DNA of 5,971 bases, from contig CAISGS010000207.1 of the NCBI GenBank assembly GCA_903884915.1, forward strand, positions 1 through 5,971, given 5' to 3'. Positions 1 to 5,919 of the stretch are shown in pieces. The DNA comes from an uncultured Caulobacteraceae bacterium. GTDB lineage: Bacteria; Pseudomonadota; Alphaproteobacteria; Caulobacterales; Caulobacteraceae. Within the stretch, counting starts at the first letter, position 1. Every line of letters begins with the position of its first letter. Both the position numbers and the translations under genes were made by a program. Under the pieces are notes generated by a model. The model worked only from the letters and a program-made list of their open reading frames with translations, did no database searches and was not told where the DNA came from.

Positions 1-1194
1 GACGTTACTGAGCGCCACACGGTCTCGGACGCTGTGGTCGAGGCCTGCGTCGAAAGCGGCATGCCGCGTCTGCGCGACGTCAATGGCGAGAGCCAAGAGG
101 GCGTCAGCTATTACCAACTGACCGTCAAGAACGGCCAGCGCCACTCCGCCGCCGTCGCCTATCTGCACCCGGTGATGAACCGCCCAAACCTCACGGTCGC
201 GACCAATGCACTCGCCTCCAAGGTCCTGATCGAGGATGGCCGCGCGGTCGGCGTTGACTATGTCCAGAACGGCACCAAACGCACCGCCAAGGCCAGCGGC
301 GAAGTCATCCTCAGCGGCGGCGCGGTCAATTCGCCGCAACTGCTGCAACTGTCCGGCGTCGGCCCGGCCGCCCTGCTCAAAAAGCACGGAATTGAGGTCA
401 AGAAGGACCTGCCCGGCGTCGGCGAGAACCTGCAAGATCACTATGTCATGTCGATCCGCTATCGCCTTAAGGCCGGGGTCGTATCGGTCAATGAACTGTC
501 CAAGGGCCTGCGTCTGGTCGGTGAGGCCTTCAAGTTCGTGTTCCAGCGCAAGGGCCTTCTGACCCTCTCGGCGGCCCACATCGCCGCCTTCTGCAAGTCG
601 CGCCCAGACCTGTCGGGTCCAGACATCCAGTTCCACATCCTGCCCGCCACCATGGATCAGGACAAGCTGGTCAATGAGCAGAAGATGGAACTGGAAGACC
701 AGCCCGGCCTGACCATAGCCCCTTGCCAACTGCGCCCTGAAAGCCGTGGCCATGTGCGCATCACCAGCGCCGACCCATCGATCTATCCCGCCATCTTTGC
801 CAACTATCTGTCTGATCTTCTGGACCAAGAGGTGGCTGTGGCTGGCTTGAAATGGGCCCGCACCATCGCCAGCCAAGCCTCGCTCGCCCCCTTCATTGAG
901 GATGAGATGGAGGGCAGCAAGGCCTGCGTCACCGACGAGCAACTGCTCGAATTTGCAAGGGCTTCCGGCTCGACCATCTATCACCCGGTCGGCACCTGCC
1001 AGATGGGCCATGGTCCTCAGGCCGTGGTCGATCCGCAACTGCGGGTCCACGGCATTGCAGGCCTGCGGGTCGTCGATGCCTCGGTCATGCCAAGGCTTGT
1101 TTCTGGCAATACAAATGCCCCGACCATCATGATCGCTGAAAAGGCTGCGGACATGATCTTGGGCAAGGTGCCCGCCAGCGTCGCGGCTGAATAG
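1..1194 (+). CDS. GMC-family FAD-dependent alcohol/choline-type dehydrogenase, 5' end missing
   Basis: This is the C-terminal 397 residues of a glucose-methanol-choline oxidoreductase, a flavoenzyme that oxidises an alcohol to an aldehyde. The frame is open from base 1, so the GTG at 34 is not a credible start. Family members are about 530-560 residues, so roughly 150 are missing, including the N-terminal FAD-binding GxGxxG fold and the first GMC signature. Seen here: the second GMC signature GAVNSPQLLQLSGVG (bases 319-363), the typical PGVGENLQDHY just after it, the C-terminal YHPVGTCQMG with the probable catalytic His at 982-984, and GNTNAPTIMIAEKAADMI with the probable partner Asn at 1114-1116. 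A His/Asn pair is the pattern of choline dehydrogenases and AlkJ-like alcohol dehydrogenases. The acyl-CoA synthetase starts 40 bases downstream, suggesting an operon. The family assignment is firm; the substrate (choline, aliphatic, terpenoid or polyether alcohol) cannot be told. Confidence 0.93.
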   Translation, partial: DVTERHTVSDAVVEACVESGMPRLRDVNGESQEGVSYYQLTVKNGQRHSAAVAYLHPVMNRPNLTVATNALASKVLIEDGRAVGVDYVQNGTKRTAKASGEVILSGGAVNSPQLLQLSGVGPAALLKKHGIEVKKDLPGVGENLQDHYVMSIRYRLKAGVVSVNELSKGLRLVGEAFKFVFQRKGLLTLSAAHIAAFCKSRPDLSGPDIQFHILPATMDQDKLVNEQKMELEDQPGLTIAPCQLRPESRGHVRITSADPSIYPAIFANYLSDLLDQEVAVAGLKWARTIASQASLAPFIEDEMEGSKACVTDEQLLEFARASGSTIYHPVGTCQMGHGPQAVVDPQLRVHGIAGLRVVDASVMPRLVSGNTNAPTIMIAEKAADMILGKVPASVAAE

Positions 1195-1234
1195 GCCTCA
1201 CCACTTCATAACCATCACCTCAAGGGTACCGCCC

Positions 1235-2776
1235 ATGCATCCCTATATTCACGCCCAAAAGAACCCCGACAAACCCGCCTACATCATGGCGGGCAGCGGT
1301 GAGACCGTGACCTACGGCCAGCTCGACGACCGCTCCAATCAGGGCGCGCAACTTTTCCGCTCCATCGGCCTGAATGCAGGCGATGTGGTGGCCATTATGT
1401 TGGAAAATCACCCACGCTATTTCGAGATCACTTGGGCCGCCCAGCGTTCGGGCCTCTACTATGCCTGTATCTCGTCCAAGCTGTCGGCTGGCGAGGTCGA
1501 CTATATCCTCAAGGATTGCGGTGCGAAGGCCTTCATCACTTCGGCAAGTGTTGGCTCGCTGGTCGATGAGATCCCCGCCCTCGTTTCAGGCATTGATCTC
1601 TATATGGTTGGCGAGCCCAAGGCCCCCTATGCCAGCTTTGAAGCCGCGCGCGACGCCATGCCCAAGGCCCGCATTGCCGATGAGCAACAGGGCTCGGACA
1701 TGCTCTATTCATCCGGCACCACCGGTCGGCCCAAAGGCGTAAAGCCCAAGATCGAGCCCGGCGCGCCCATCGACACAGCCCTTGGTCTCGTCGCCATTGC
1801 CACGGGCCTGTTCGGCATTGTTGAGGACAGCCTCTATCTGTCCCCCGCCCCGCTCTCTCACGCCGCACCCTTGCGCTGGTGCATGGGCGTTCACCGCATC
1901 GGCGGCACCGTCGTGGTGATGGAGAAGTTCGATGCTGAAAACGCGCTGGCTCTGATCGAAAAGTACAAGATCACCTGCTCGCAATGGGTCCCCACCCACT
2001 TTGTGCGCATGCTCAAGCTGCCGCCCGAAGTGCGCAGCCGCTATGACGTGTCATCCCTCAAATGCGCCATCCACGCTGCTGCCCCCTGCCCGATCCCTGT
2101 CAAGGAACAGATGATCGCCTGGTGGGGCCCTGTGCTGATGGAATATTATGCAGGCACAGAAGGTAACGGCTTTACCTTCATCACCTCGCAAGAATGGCTC
2201 AACAAGAAGGGCTCGGTTGGCCGTGCGGTCACCGGTATTCTCAAGATCTGCGACGAGGAGGGCGATGTTGTCCCCGCCCGCGCCGAAGGCACAGTCTTCT
2301 TCGAAGGCGGCGGCGAGTTCGAATATCACAACAGCCCTGAAAAGACCGCGGACTCCAAGAACAAGCATGGCTGGACCACGCTTGGCGACGTCGGCTATGC
2401 CGATGAAGAGGGCTATCTGTTCCTCACCGACCGTAAGGCCTTCATGATCATTTCCGGCGGGGTCAACATCTATCCGCAAGAGCTGGAAAACCTGCTGGTC
2501 ACCCACCCCAAGGTCGCTGATGTGGCTGTGGTTGGCGCGCCGCACGAAGAGATGGGCGAACAGGTTGTGGCCGTGATCCAGCCGATGGACTGGGCCGATG
2601 CCAATGATGATTTCGCTGCCGAGATCATGGCCTATGCCAAGGCCAATCTCAGCCACGTCAAGGCCCCGCGCCGGGTCGACTTCATGGCTGAACTGCCCCG
2701 TCACCAGACCGGAAAGCTCTATAAGCGTCTGATCCGTGACGCCTATTGGGGCAAGACCGACTCCAAGATCGTCTGA
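1235..2776 (+). CDS. AMP-forming acyl-CoA synthetase (fatty-acid--CoA ligase type)
   Basis: A 513-residue adenylate-forming enzyme, full length for the family, that activates a carboxylic acid with ATP to an acyl-AMP and then to an acyl-CoA. The phosphate-binding loop LYSSGTTGRPKGV begins at residue 157, with its Lys at 167. The adenine-binding motif YYAGTEG is at 304-310. The ribose-binding Asp is at about 385 (TLGDVGY) and Arg at 400 (TDRKAFMIISGGVNIYP), and the hinge to the C-terminal lid follows. The C-terminal catalytic Lys is 494 in RHQTGKLYKR. All key residues are present. The ATG at 1235 has AAGGG at 1222-1226, eight bases upstream, and the conserved N-terminus (HAQKNPDKPAYIM) follows at once. 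There is no signal peptide, so it is cytoplasmic. It resembles FadD-type ligases for fatty or ring-bearing acids; its place between a GMC dehydrogenase and a hydratase suggests catabolism. The substrate is not identified. Confidence 0.95.
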   Translation: MHPYIHAQKNPDKPAYIMAGSGETVTYGQLDDRSNQGAQLFRSIGLNAGDVVAIMLENHPRYFEITWAAQRSGLYYACISSKLSAGEVDYILKDCGAKAFITSASVGSLVDEIPALVSGIDLYMVGEPKAPYASFEAARDAMPKARIADEQQGSDMLYSSGTTGRPKGVKPKIEPGAPIDTALGLVAIATGLFGIVEDSLYLSPAPLSHAAPLRWCMGVHRIGGTVVVMEKFDAENALALIEKYKITCSQWVPTHFVRMLKLPPEVRSRYDVSSLKCAIHAAAPCPIPVKEQMIAWWGPVLMEYYAGTEGNGFTFITSQEWLNKKGSVGRAVTGILKICDEEGDVVPARAEGTVFFEGGGEFEYHNSPEKTADSKNKHGWTTLGDVGYADEEGYLFLTDRKAFMIISGGVNIYPQELENLLVTHPKVADVAVVGAPHEEMGEQVVAVIQPMDWADANDDFAAEIMAYAKANLSHVKAPRRVDFMAELPRHQTGKLYKRLIRDAYWGKTDSKIV

Positions 2777-2789
2777 TGCTCACCCCCCC

Positions 2790-2822
2790 GGTCGGGCAGG
2801 CCTTGATCAGGCCTTCCCGATC
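2790..2822 (+). terminator. Strong intergenic hairpin between ligase and hydratase genes (attenuator or mRNA-processing candidate)
   Basis: GGTCGGG (2790-2796) pairs with CCCGATC (2816-2822) with one G-U pair. After a single C/T mismatch, AGGCCT (2798-2803) pairs with AGGCCT (2809-2814), leaving the five-base loop TGATC. It starts 13 bases after the ligase stop codon and is preceded by a run of seven Cs. No proper U-tract follows; only ATCTTTTA appears nine bases further on. It is therefore not a canonical intrinsic terminator and may instead be a partial terminator or a 3'-end stabilising structure. The pairing is seen directly; the role is inferred. Confidence 0.45.
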
Positions 2823-2852
2823 TGTGAAACATCTTTTAGCTATTTGAACCTC

Positions 2853-2859
2853 AAGGAGA
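2853..2859 (+). promoter_or_regulatory. Ribosome binding site of the MaoC-type hydratase gene
   Basis: AAGGAGA lies six bases before the ATG at 2866. It is the best Shine-Dalgarno match in the window and fixes that start. The leader CTCAAGG is shared with the ligase leader (CTCAAGGG), which fits similar translational design in the two genes. Confidence 0.75.
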
Positions 2860-2865
2860 CACGCC

Positions 2866-3315
2866 ATGCGTGAAGTTGCTTATGCTGACCTGACCAGCCT
2901 CATCGGTGAAGAGATGGGCGTTTCGGATTGGGTCGTGGTCGACCAAGACCGCGTCAACCTGTTCGCGGATGCGACCGGTGACCATCAGTGGATCCACATT
3001 GACGTGGAACGCGCCAACCGTGAAATGGGCGGCCCTATTGCCCATGGCTATCTGACCCTGTCGCTGATCCCCTTCCTCGGTGCGGGCATCATGCGCATCA
3101 CCGGCGTCACCCGCGGCATCAACTATGGCTCGGACAAGGTACGCTTCACCAATATGGTCCGCGTCGGCAAGCGCGTGCGCATGCGTCAAAAGCTGCTCAA
3201 TGTTCAGCCCAAGGCTGGTGGTCTTCAGATCACCAATGAATGCACCATCGAGATTGAAGGCGAAGACCGTCCAGCCTGCGTGGCCGAAACCATCTCGGTC
3301 GTCTACGGCGCCTAA
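2866..3315 (+). CDS. MaoC/NodN-family (R)-specific enoyl-CoA hydratase
   Basis: A 149-residue single hot-dog-fold protein of the MaoC-like dehydratase family, expected to add water to a trans-2-enoyl-CoA to give a (3R)-hydroxyacyl-CoA. The hydratase motif is intact: FADATGDHQWIHID places the probable catalytic Asp at residue 39 and His at 44, and PIAHGYLTLSL (AHG at 59-61) follows. The Asp-x4-His spacing, residue numbers and length are close to those known for Mycobacterium tuberculosis Rv0130 (about 151 residues, Asp40/His45) and to NodN-type proteins, rather than to the long two-domain MaoC enzymes. There is no signal peptide, so it is cytoplasmic and probably dimeric as in the family. It follows the acyl-CoA synthetase after 89 bases that hold a hairpin, so it may be co-transcribed with partial attenuation. 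Role: likely the hydration step of a beta-oxidation-like pathway. Substrate chain length is unknown. Confidence 0.92.
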   Translation: MREVAYADLTSLIGEEMGVSDWVVVDQDRVNLFADATGDHQWIHIDVERANREMGGPIAHGYLTLSLIPFLGAGIMRITGVTRGINYGSDKVRFTNMVRVGKRVRMRQKLLNVQPKAGGLQITNECTIEIEGEDRPACVAETISVVYGA

Positions 3316-3333
3316 GACCCCCTACCCCCTTTC

Positions 3334-3360
3334 CTCATGCTGAGCCTGTCGAAGCATGGG
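3334..3360. repeat. REP-like palindrome, copy 1
   Basis: CATGCT (3336-3341) pairs with AGCATG (3353-3358), extended outward by a T-G and a C-G pair, around an 11-base loop. It contains CTGAGCCTGTCGAAG, a core typical of the abundant short intergenic palindromes of Caulobacterales and Sphingomonadales genomes (known from general familiarity, not from a search). It starts 19 bases after the hydratase stop codon. Confidence 0.7.
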
Positions 3361-3381
3361 CAACCACACAGACCGTGGAAG

Positions 3382-3418
3382 TCATCCTCGTCCTTCGACG
3401 AGCTCAGGATGAGGATGA
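3382..3418. repeat. REP-like palindrome, copy 2, inverted relative to copy 1
   Basis: A 13-base stem, TCATCCTCGTCCT (3382-3394) against AGGATGAGGATGA (3406-3418) with one G-U pair, encloses an 11-base loop. Its reverse complement holds CTGAGCTCGTCGAAG, matching copy 1 at 13 of 15 positions. The two copies thus face each other about 40 bases apart, like a BIME. It is the longest hairpin stem in the window. Confidence 0.72.
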
Positions 3419-3453
3419 ATGGAGGGACGTAGGGGGCCTTGTTTTCTTCCGTC

Positions 3454-3529
3454 TTCCCCGCGAAGGCGGGGATCCAGACCCTGACACGCAGGCGGAAAGT
3501 GACCCGCTGGATTTCTGCCTTTCGGGGAA
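3454..3529. repeat. 76-base MITE-like palindromic element (WIPAFAG-type repeat), complete copy
   Basis: The ends TTCCCCG (3454-3460) and CGGGGAA (3523-3529) are perfect inverted repeats. Inside them ATCCAG (3472-3477) mirrors CTGGAT (3507-3512), and AGGCGGAAA (3490-3498) pairs with TTTCTGCCT (3512-3520) with one wobble, sharing base 3512. The left end is also a self-contained hairpin, CCCCGC-GAAG-GCGGGG (3456-3471). Read on the minus strand it gives VWIPAFAG, the translation signature of a very widespread bacterial intergenic repeat. It has no coding capacity of its own. A partial second copy lies at 5846-5890. Confidence 0.72.
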
Positions 3530-3538
3530 CGTGGCGCA

Positions 3539-3591
3539 GAGGGGAGTGGATGAACACCCCCCTCTCCCAACCCTCTCCCCCTCAAGGGGGG
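3539..3591. repeat. C/G-rich repeat module (PSPLRGE-type), copy A
   Basis: The module begins GAGGGGAGTGGAT, continues with a C-tract and CCAACCCTCTCCCCC, and ends in a small hairpin, CCCCC-TCAA-GGGGG (3577-3590). It matches the module at 5920-5971 almost base for base apart from one C-tract length change, two substitutions and a missing TC in the loop. Its minus-strand translation is rich in PLRGRGLGEGGVHP, the usual trace of this kind of intergenic repeat. It sits just upstream of the peptidase ribosome binding site, so it may lie within the peptidase mRNA leader. Confidence 0.68.
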
Positions 3592-3616
3592 AAAGGGCTT
3601 ATCCCCCCCCTCACGC

Positions 3617-3622
3617 AAAGGA
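3617..3622 (+). promoter_or_regulatory. Ribosome binding site deciding the peptidase start
   Basis: AAAGGA is placed seven bases before the ATG at 3630. It supports that ATG over the in-frame GTG at 3375, whose reading would translate straight through three repeat elements. A weaker AAGG at 3717-3720 precedes another in-frame ATG at 3729. Confidence 0.65.
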
Positions 3623-3629
3623 CCCCGTC

Positions 3630-5831
3630 ATGAACCGGCGTGATCTCATGGTCAAAGCCAGTGCCTTGGCCCTTACACTGACCCCTCTGATCCCAGCGGC
3701 TGCGGCCGCCAAGTCCAAGGCTTCCCCCATGACGGCGACCCGACCAACCCCTCCCATCGCGCGCAAGATCCCTCATCGGACAGAGCAGCTTGGCCGGGTT
3801 CGGATCGATGACTATGCCTGGATGAAAGATGACAATTGGCAAAAGGTGCTGCGCGATCCCGGCCTGATCAAGGCCGACGTCAAGGCGCACCTGACCGAAG
3901 AGAACGCCTATACCAAGGCCATGCTCGCCCCGACTGAGGCCCTGCAAGCCCAGATGTTCGAGGAGATGAAGGGCCGCATCAAAGAAGATGACAGCTCCGT
4001 CCCGGCCTCTGACGGCCCATGGGACTATTATTCGCGTTACGAAAAGGGCGCTGAACAGCCGATCTTTGCGCGTCGCCCACGCGGCTCTGACACCGGCGAG
4101 CAGGTCATGCTCAATGCCGATGCAGCGGGCAAGGGCAAGGCCTATTACAAGGTCGGGGATTGCGACCACAGCCCCGACCACAGCCTCTGCGCCTATTCGG
4201 TCGATGAGCAGGGCTCAGAAGTCTACCGCATCTATGTCAAGGACTTGGCCACCGGATCGATGCTGCCCGAGCCCGTGCAAAGTGCCAATGGCGACTTCAC
4301 CTTTTCGCCCGACTCCCAGCACCTGTTCTGGACGTTCCGGGACGAGAATGGCCGCCCGTCTAAGATCTTCCGTCGCCCCGCGCGCGGCACGGCCAAGGAC
4401 GATGTGCTGGTCTATGAAGAGCCGGACCAGGGCTTTTTCGCCAGTTGCGGCGTCTCTTCTTCGCGCAAATATATCCAGATCAATACCGGCAATCACGAGA
4501 CCTCTGAGGTCCTGTTGATCCCCGCCGCCACCCCTCTGGCCAAGCCTGTTTCCCTGCAACCGCGCATTGCTGGGGTGCAGTACGATGCCGAGCACTGGAA
4601 CGACCGGTTCTTGATCCGCACCAATGCTGACGGCGCCGTTGATTTCAAGATCGTCGAAGCCCCAGAAAGCACCCCCGGCAAGGCCCACTGGAAAGACTGG
4701 CGCGGCCACATGCCCGGTCAGTTCGTGGTTGGTATTGGCGCTTACCGAGGATGGTTCGTGCGGCTGGTGCGCGAAAATGCCAATAACCGCCTGATCATCA
4801 CCGAGGCGGGCACTAACGCTGAGCACACCATCGCCTTTGACGAGGAGGCCTTCGCGCTCAGCCTCTCAGGCGGATATGAGTACGACACCGACCAGGTGCG
4901 CTTTGTCTACGAATCCCCGACCACGCCCAAACAGTGGTTTGACTATGACATGGCCCAGCGCAGCCGCACCCTGCGCAAGACCCAAGAGATACCGTCGGGC
5001 CACAACCCCGCCGACTATGTGACGCGCCGCCTCTATGCCACGGCCCCCGATGGCGTGCAGGTGCCGGTGACGGTGCTGATGCGCAAGTCGACGCCGCTGG
5101 ATGGTTCCGCCCCCCTGCTGCTCTATGGCTATGGGTCCTATGGCATTTCGATGGAGCCGAACTTCTCGATCCGCAACCTGTCGCTGGTCGATCGCGGCTG
5201 GATCTGGGCCACGGCCCATATTCGCGGCGGCTCGGAAAAGGGCTGGGGCTGGTTCCTTGATGGGCGCGCGGCCAAGAAGAAAAACACCTTTACCGACTTC
5301 ATCGCCTGCGCCGAACATCTGACCGGTCAGGGCTATGGCAAAAAGGGCCGTATCGTTGCCTATGGCGGCTCGGCGGGCGGCATGTTGATGGGGGCCATTG
5401 CCAATATGCGCCCCGATCTCTGGGCCGGGATCATTGCCGCCGTGCCGTTCGTGGATGTGCTTAATACCATGAGCGACACCTCCCTGCCCCTGACCCCGCC
5501 CGAATGGCCTGAATGGGGCAATCCGCTCGAAGATCAGGCGGCCTACGACTACATCGCCAGCTACAGCCCCTATGACAATGTGTCGGCCAAGCCCTATCCG
5601 GCCATCCTAGCCACCGGCGGCCTGTCCGATCCACGCGTGACCTATTGGGAGCCGGAGAAATGGGTCGCCAAGCTGCGTCCTGCGACCACCAGCGGCAATC
5701 CTGTACTCTTGCGCATCAATATGGAGGCCGGGCATGGCGGCGCCTCCGGCCGCTTCGATTTCCTCAAGGAGATCGCGCTGGACTATGCCTTTGCGGTTTG
5801 GGCGATCGATAGGGGTTGGACGAAGGGGTGA
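3630..5831 (+). CDS. Exported S9 family serine peptidase, oligopeptidase B (PtrB)-like
   Basis: A 733-residue prolyl oligopeptidase-family (S9A) enzyme, expected to cut short peptides, in oligopeptidase B after Arg or Lys. Residues 1-27 form an export signal: MNRRDLMVK, a hydrophobic stretch, then AAAAAK. The RRDLM fits the Tat pattern RRx plus two hydrophobic residues, though Sec is possible; no lipobox Cys is present. The seven-bladed propeller that limits substrate size should span roughly residues 110-450 after the S9 N-terminal stretch (DYAWMKDDNW). The alpha/beta-hydrolase part has GYGSYG (500-505), HIRGGSEKGWGW (from 530), Ser581 in GGSAGG, Asp667 in GLSDPRV and His702 in AGHGG. Their spacings, 86 and 35, are nearly those of E. 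coli OpdB (Ser532, Asp617, His652). One S1 acidic residue is conserved as Glu625, while the next specificity position reads Pro627. The gene stands alone between repeat clusters and appears unrelated to the upstream catabolic set. A start at 3729 would give a cytoplasmic 700-residue form. Confidence 0.92.
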   Translation: MNRRDLMVKASALALTLTPLIPAAAAAKSKASPMTATRPTPPIARKIPHRTEQLGRVRIDDYAWMKDDNWQKVLRDPGLIKADVKAHLTEENAYTKAMLAPTEALQAQMFEEMKGRIKEDDSSVPASDGPWDYYSRYEKGAEQPIFARRPRGSDTGEQVMLNADAAGKGKAYYKVGDCDHSPDHSLCAYSVDEQGSEVYRIYVKDLATGSMLPEPVQSANGDFTFSPDSQHLFWTFRDENGRPSKIFRRPARGTAKDDVLVYEEPDQGFFASCGVSSSRKYIQINTGNHETSEVLLIPAATPLAKPVSLQPRIAGVQYDAEHWNDRFLIRTNADGAVDFKIVEAPESTPGKAHWKDWRGHMPGQFVVGIGAYRGWFVRLVRENANNRLIITEAGTNAEHTIAFDEEAFALSLSGGYEYDTDQVRFVYESPTTPKQWFDYDMAQRSRTLRKTQEIPSGHNPADYVTRRLYATAPDGVQVPVTVLMRKSTPLDGSAPLLLYGYGSYGISMEPNFSIRNLSLVDRGWIWATAHIRGGSEKGWGWFLDGRAAKKKNTFTDFIACAEHLTGQGYGKKGRIVAYGGSAGGMLMGAIANMRPDLWAGIIAAVPFVDVLNTMSDTSLPLTPPEWPEWGNPLEDQAAYDYIASYSPYDNVSAKPYPAILATGGLSDPRVTYWEPEKWVAKLRPATTSGNPVLLRINMEAGHGGASGRFDFLKEIALDYAFAVWAIDRGWTKG

Positions 5832-5845
5832 ACTCCACATCCGCG

Positions 5846-5890
5846 TTCCCCGCGAAGGCGGGGATCCAGACCCTTTCACTCAGGCGGAAA
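5846..5890. repeat. MITE-like element, partial copy B
   Basis: Twenty-nine bases (5846-5874) are identical to 3454-3482, including the CCCCGC-GAAG-GCGGGG hairpin (5848-5863). After six differing bases, CAGGCGGAAA (5881-5890) matches again at the same spacing. The right arm of the element (CTGGAT, TTTCTGCCT, CGGGGAA) is absent, so this copy is truncated or decayed. It starts 14 bases after the peptidase stop codon and may form the 3' end structure of that mRNA, though no T-run follows. Confidence 0.7.
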
Positions 5891-5919
5891 ACGGCCCTGT
5901 AACACCATGCAGAGCGTGA

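Noticed and set aside
34..1194. GTG at 34 as the true start of the GMC dehydrogenase
   Set aside because: The frame is open to base 1 and the family needs about 150 more N-terminal residues with the FAD-binding fold, so the gene is truncated by the window edge.
2051..2704. A 217-residue open frame on the minus strand inside the ligase gene
   Set aside because: It lies opposite the well-conserved acyl-CoA synthetase, shows no recognisable domain, and its openness is explained by codon bias on the coding strand. The same holds for the minus-strand frames opposite the peptidase gene, such as 4215-4826.
3456..3471. CCCCGC-GAAG-GCGGGG, here and at 5848-5863, as intrinsic terminators
   Set aside because: Both are followed by ATCCAGACC rather than a T-run, and they belong to a longer repeat unit. 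An effect on mRNA ends is possible, but canonical termination is not supported.
3312..3618. Small minus-strand open frames in the spacer before the peptidase gene
   Set aside because: Their translations (WIPAFAG, LRGRGLGEGGVHP) are the usual signature of repeat elements, not proteins, and they have no start signals.
3375..3629. N-terminal extension of the peptidase to an in-frame GTG at 3375, giving an 818-residue protein
   Set aside because: The extra 85 residues translate REP-like, MITE-like and C/G-rich repeats, the reading has no ribosome binding site, and it would bury the export signal. The ATG at 3630 has AAAGGA and a signal peptide immediately after it.
3316..3629. CRISPR array in the repeat-rich spacer
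   Set aside because: The repeats are different short palindromes, not equal-length direct repeats with regular unique spacers, and no cas gene is nearby.
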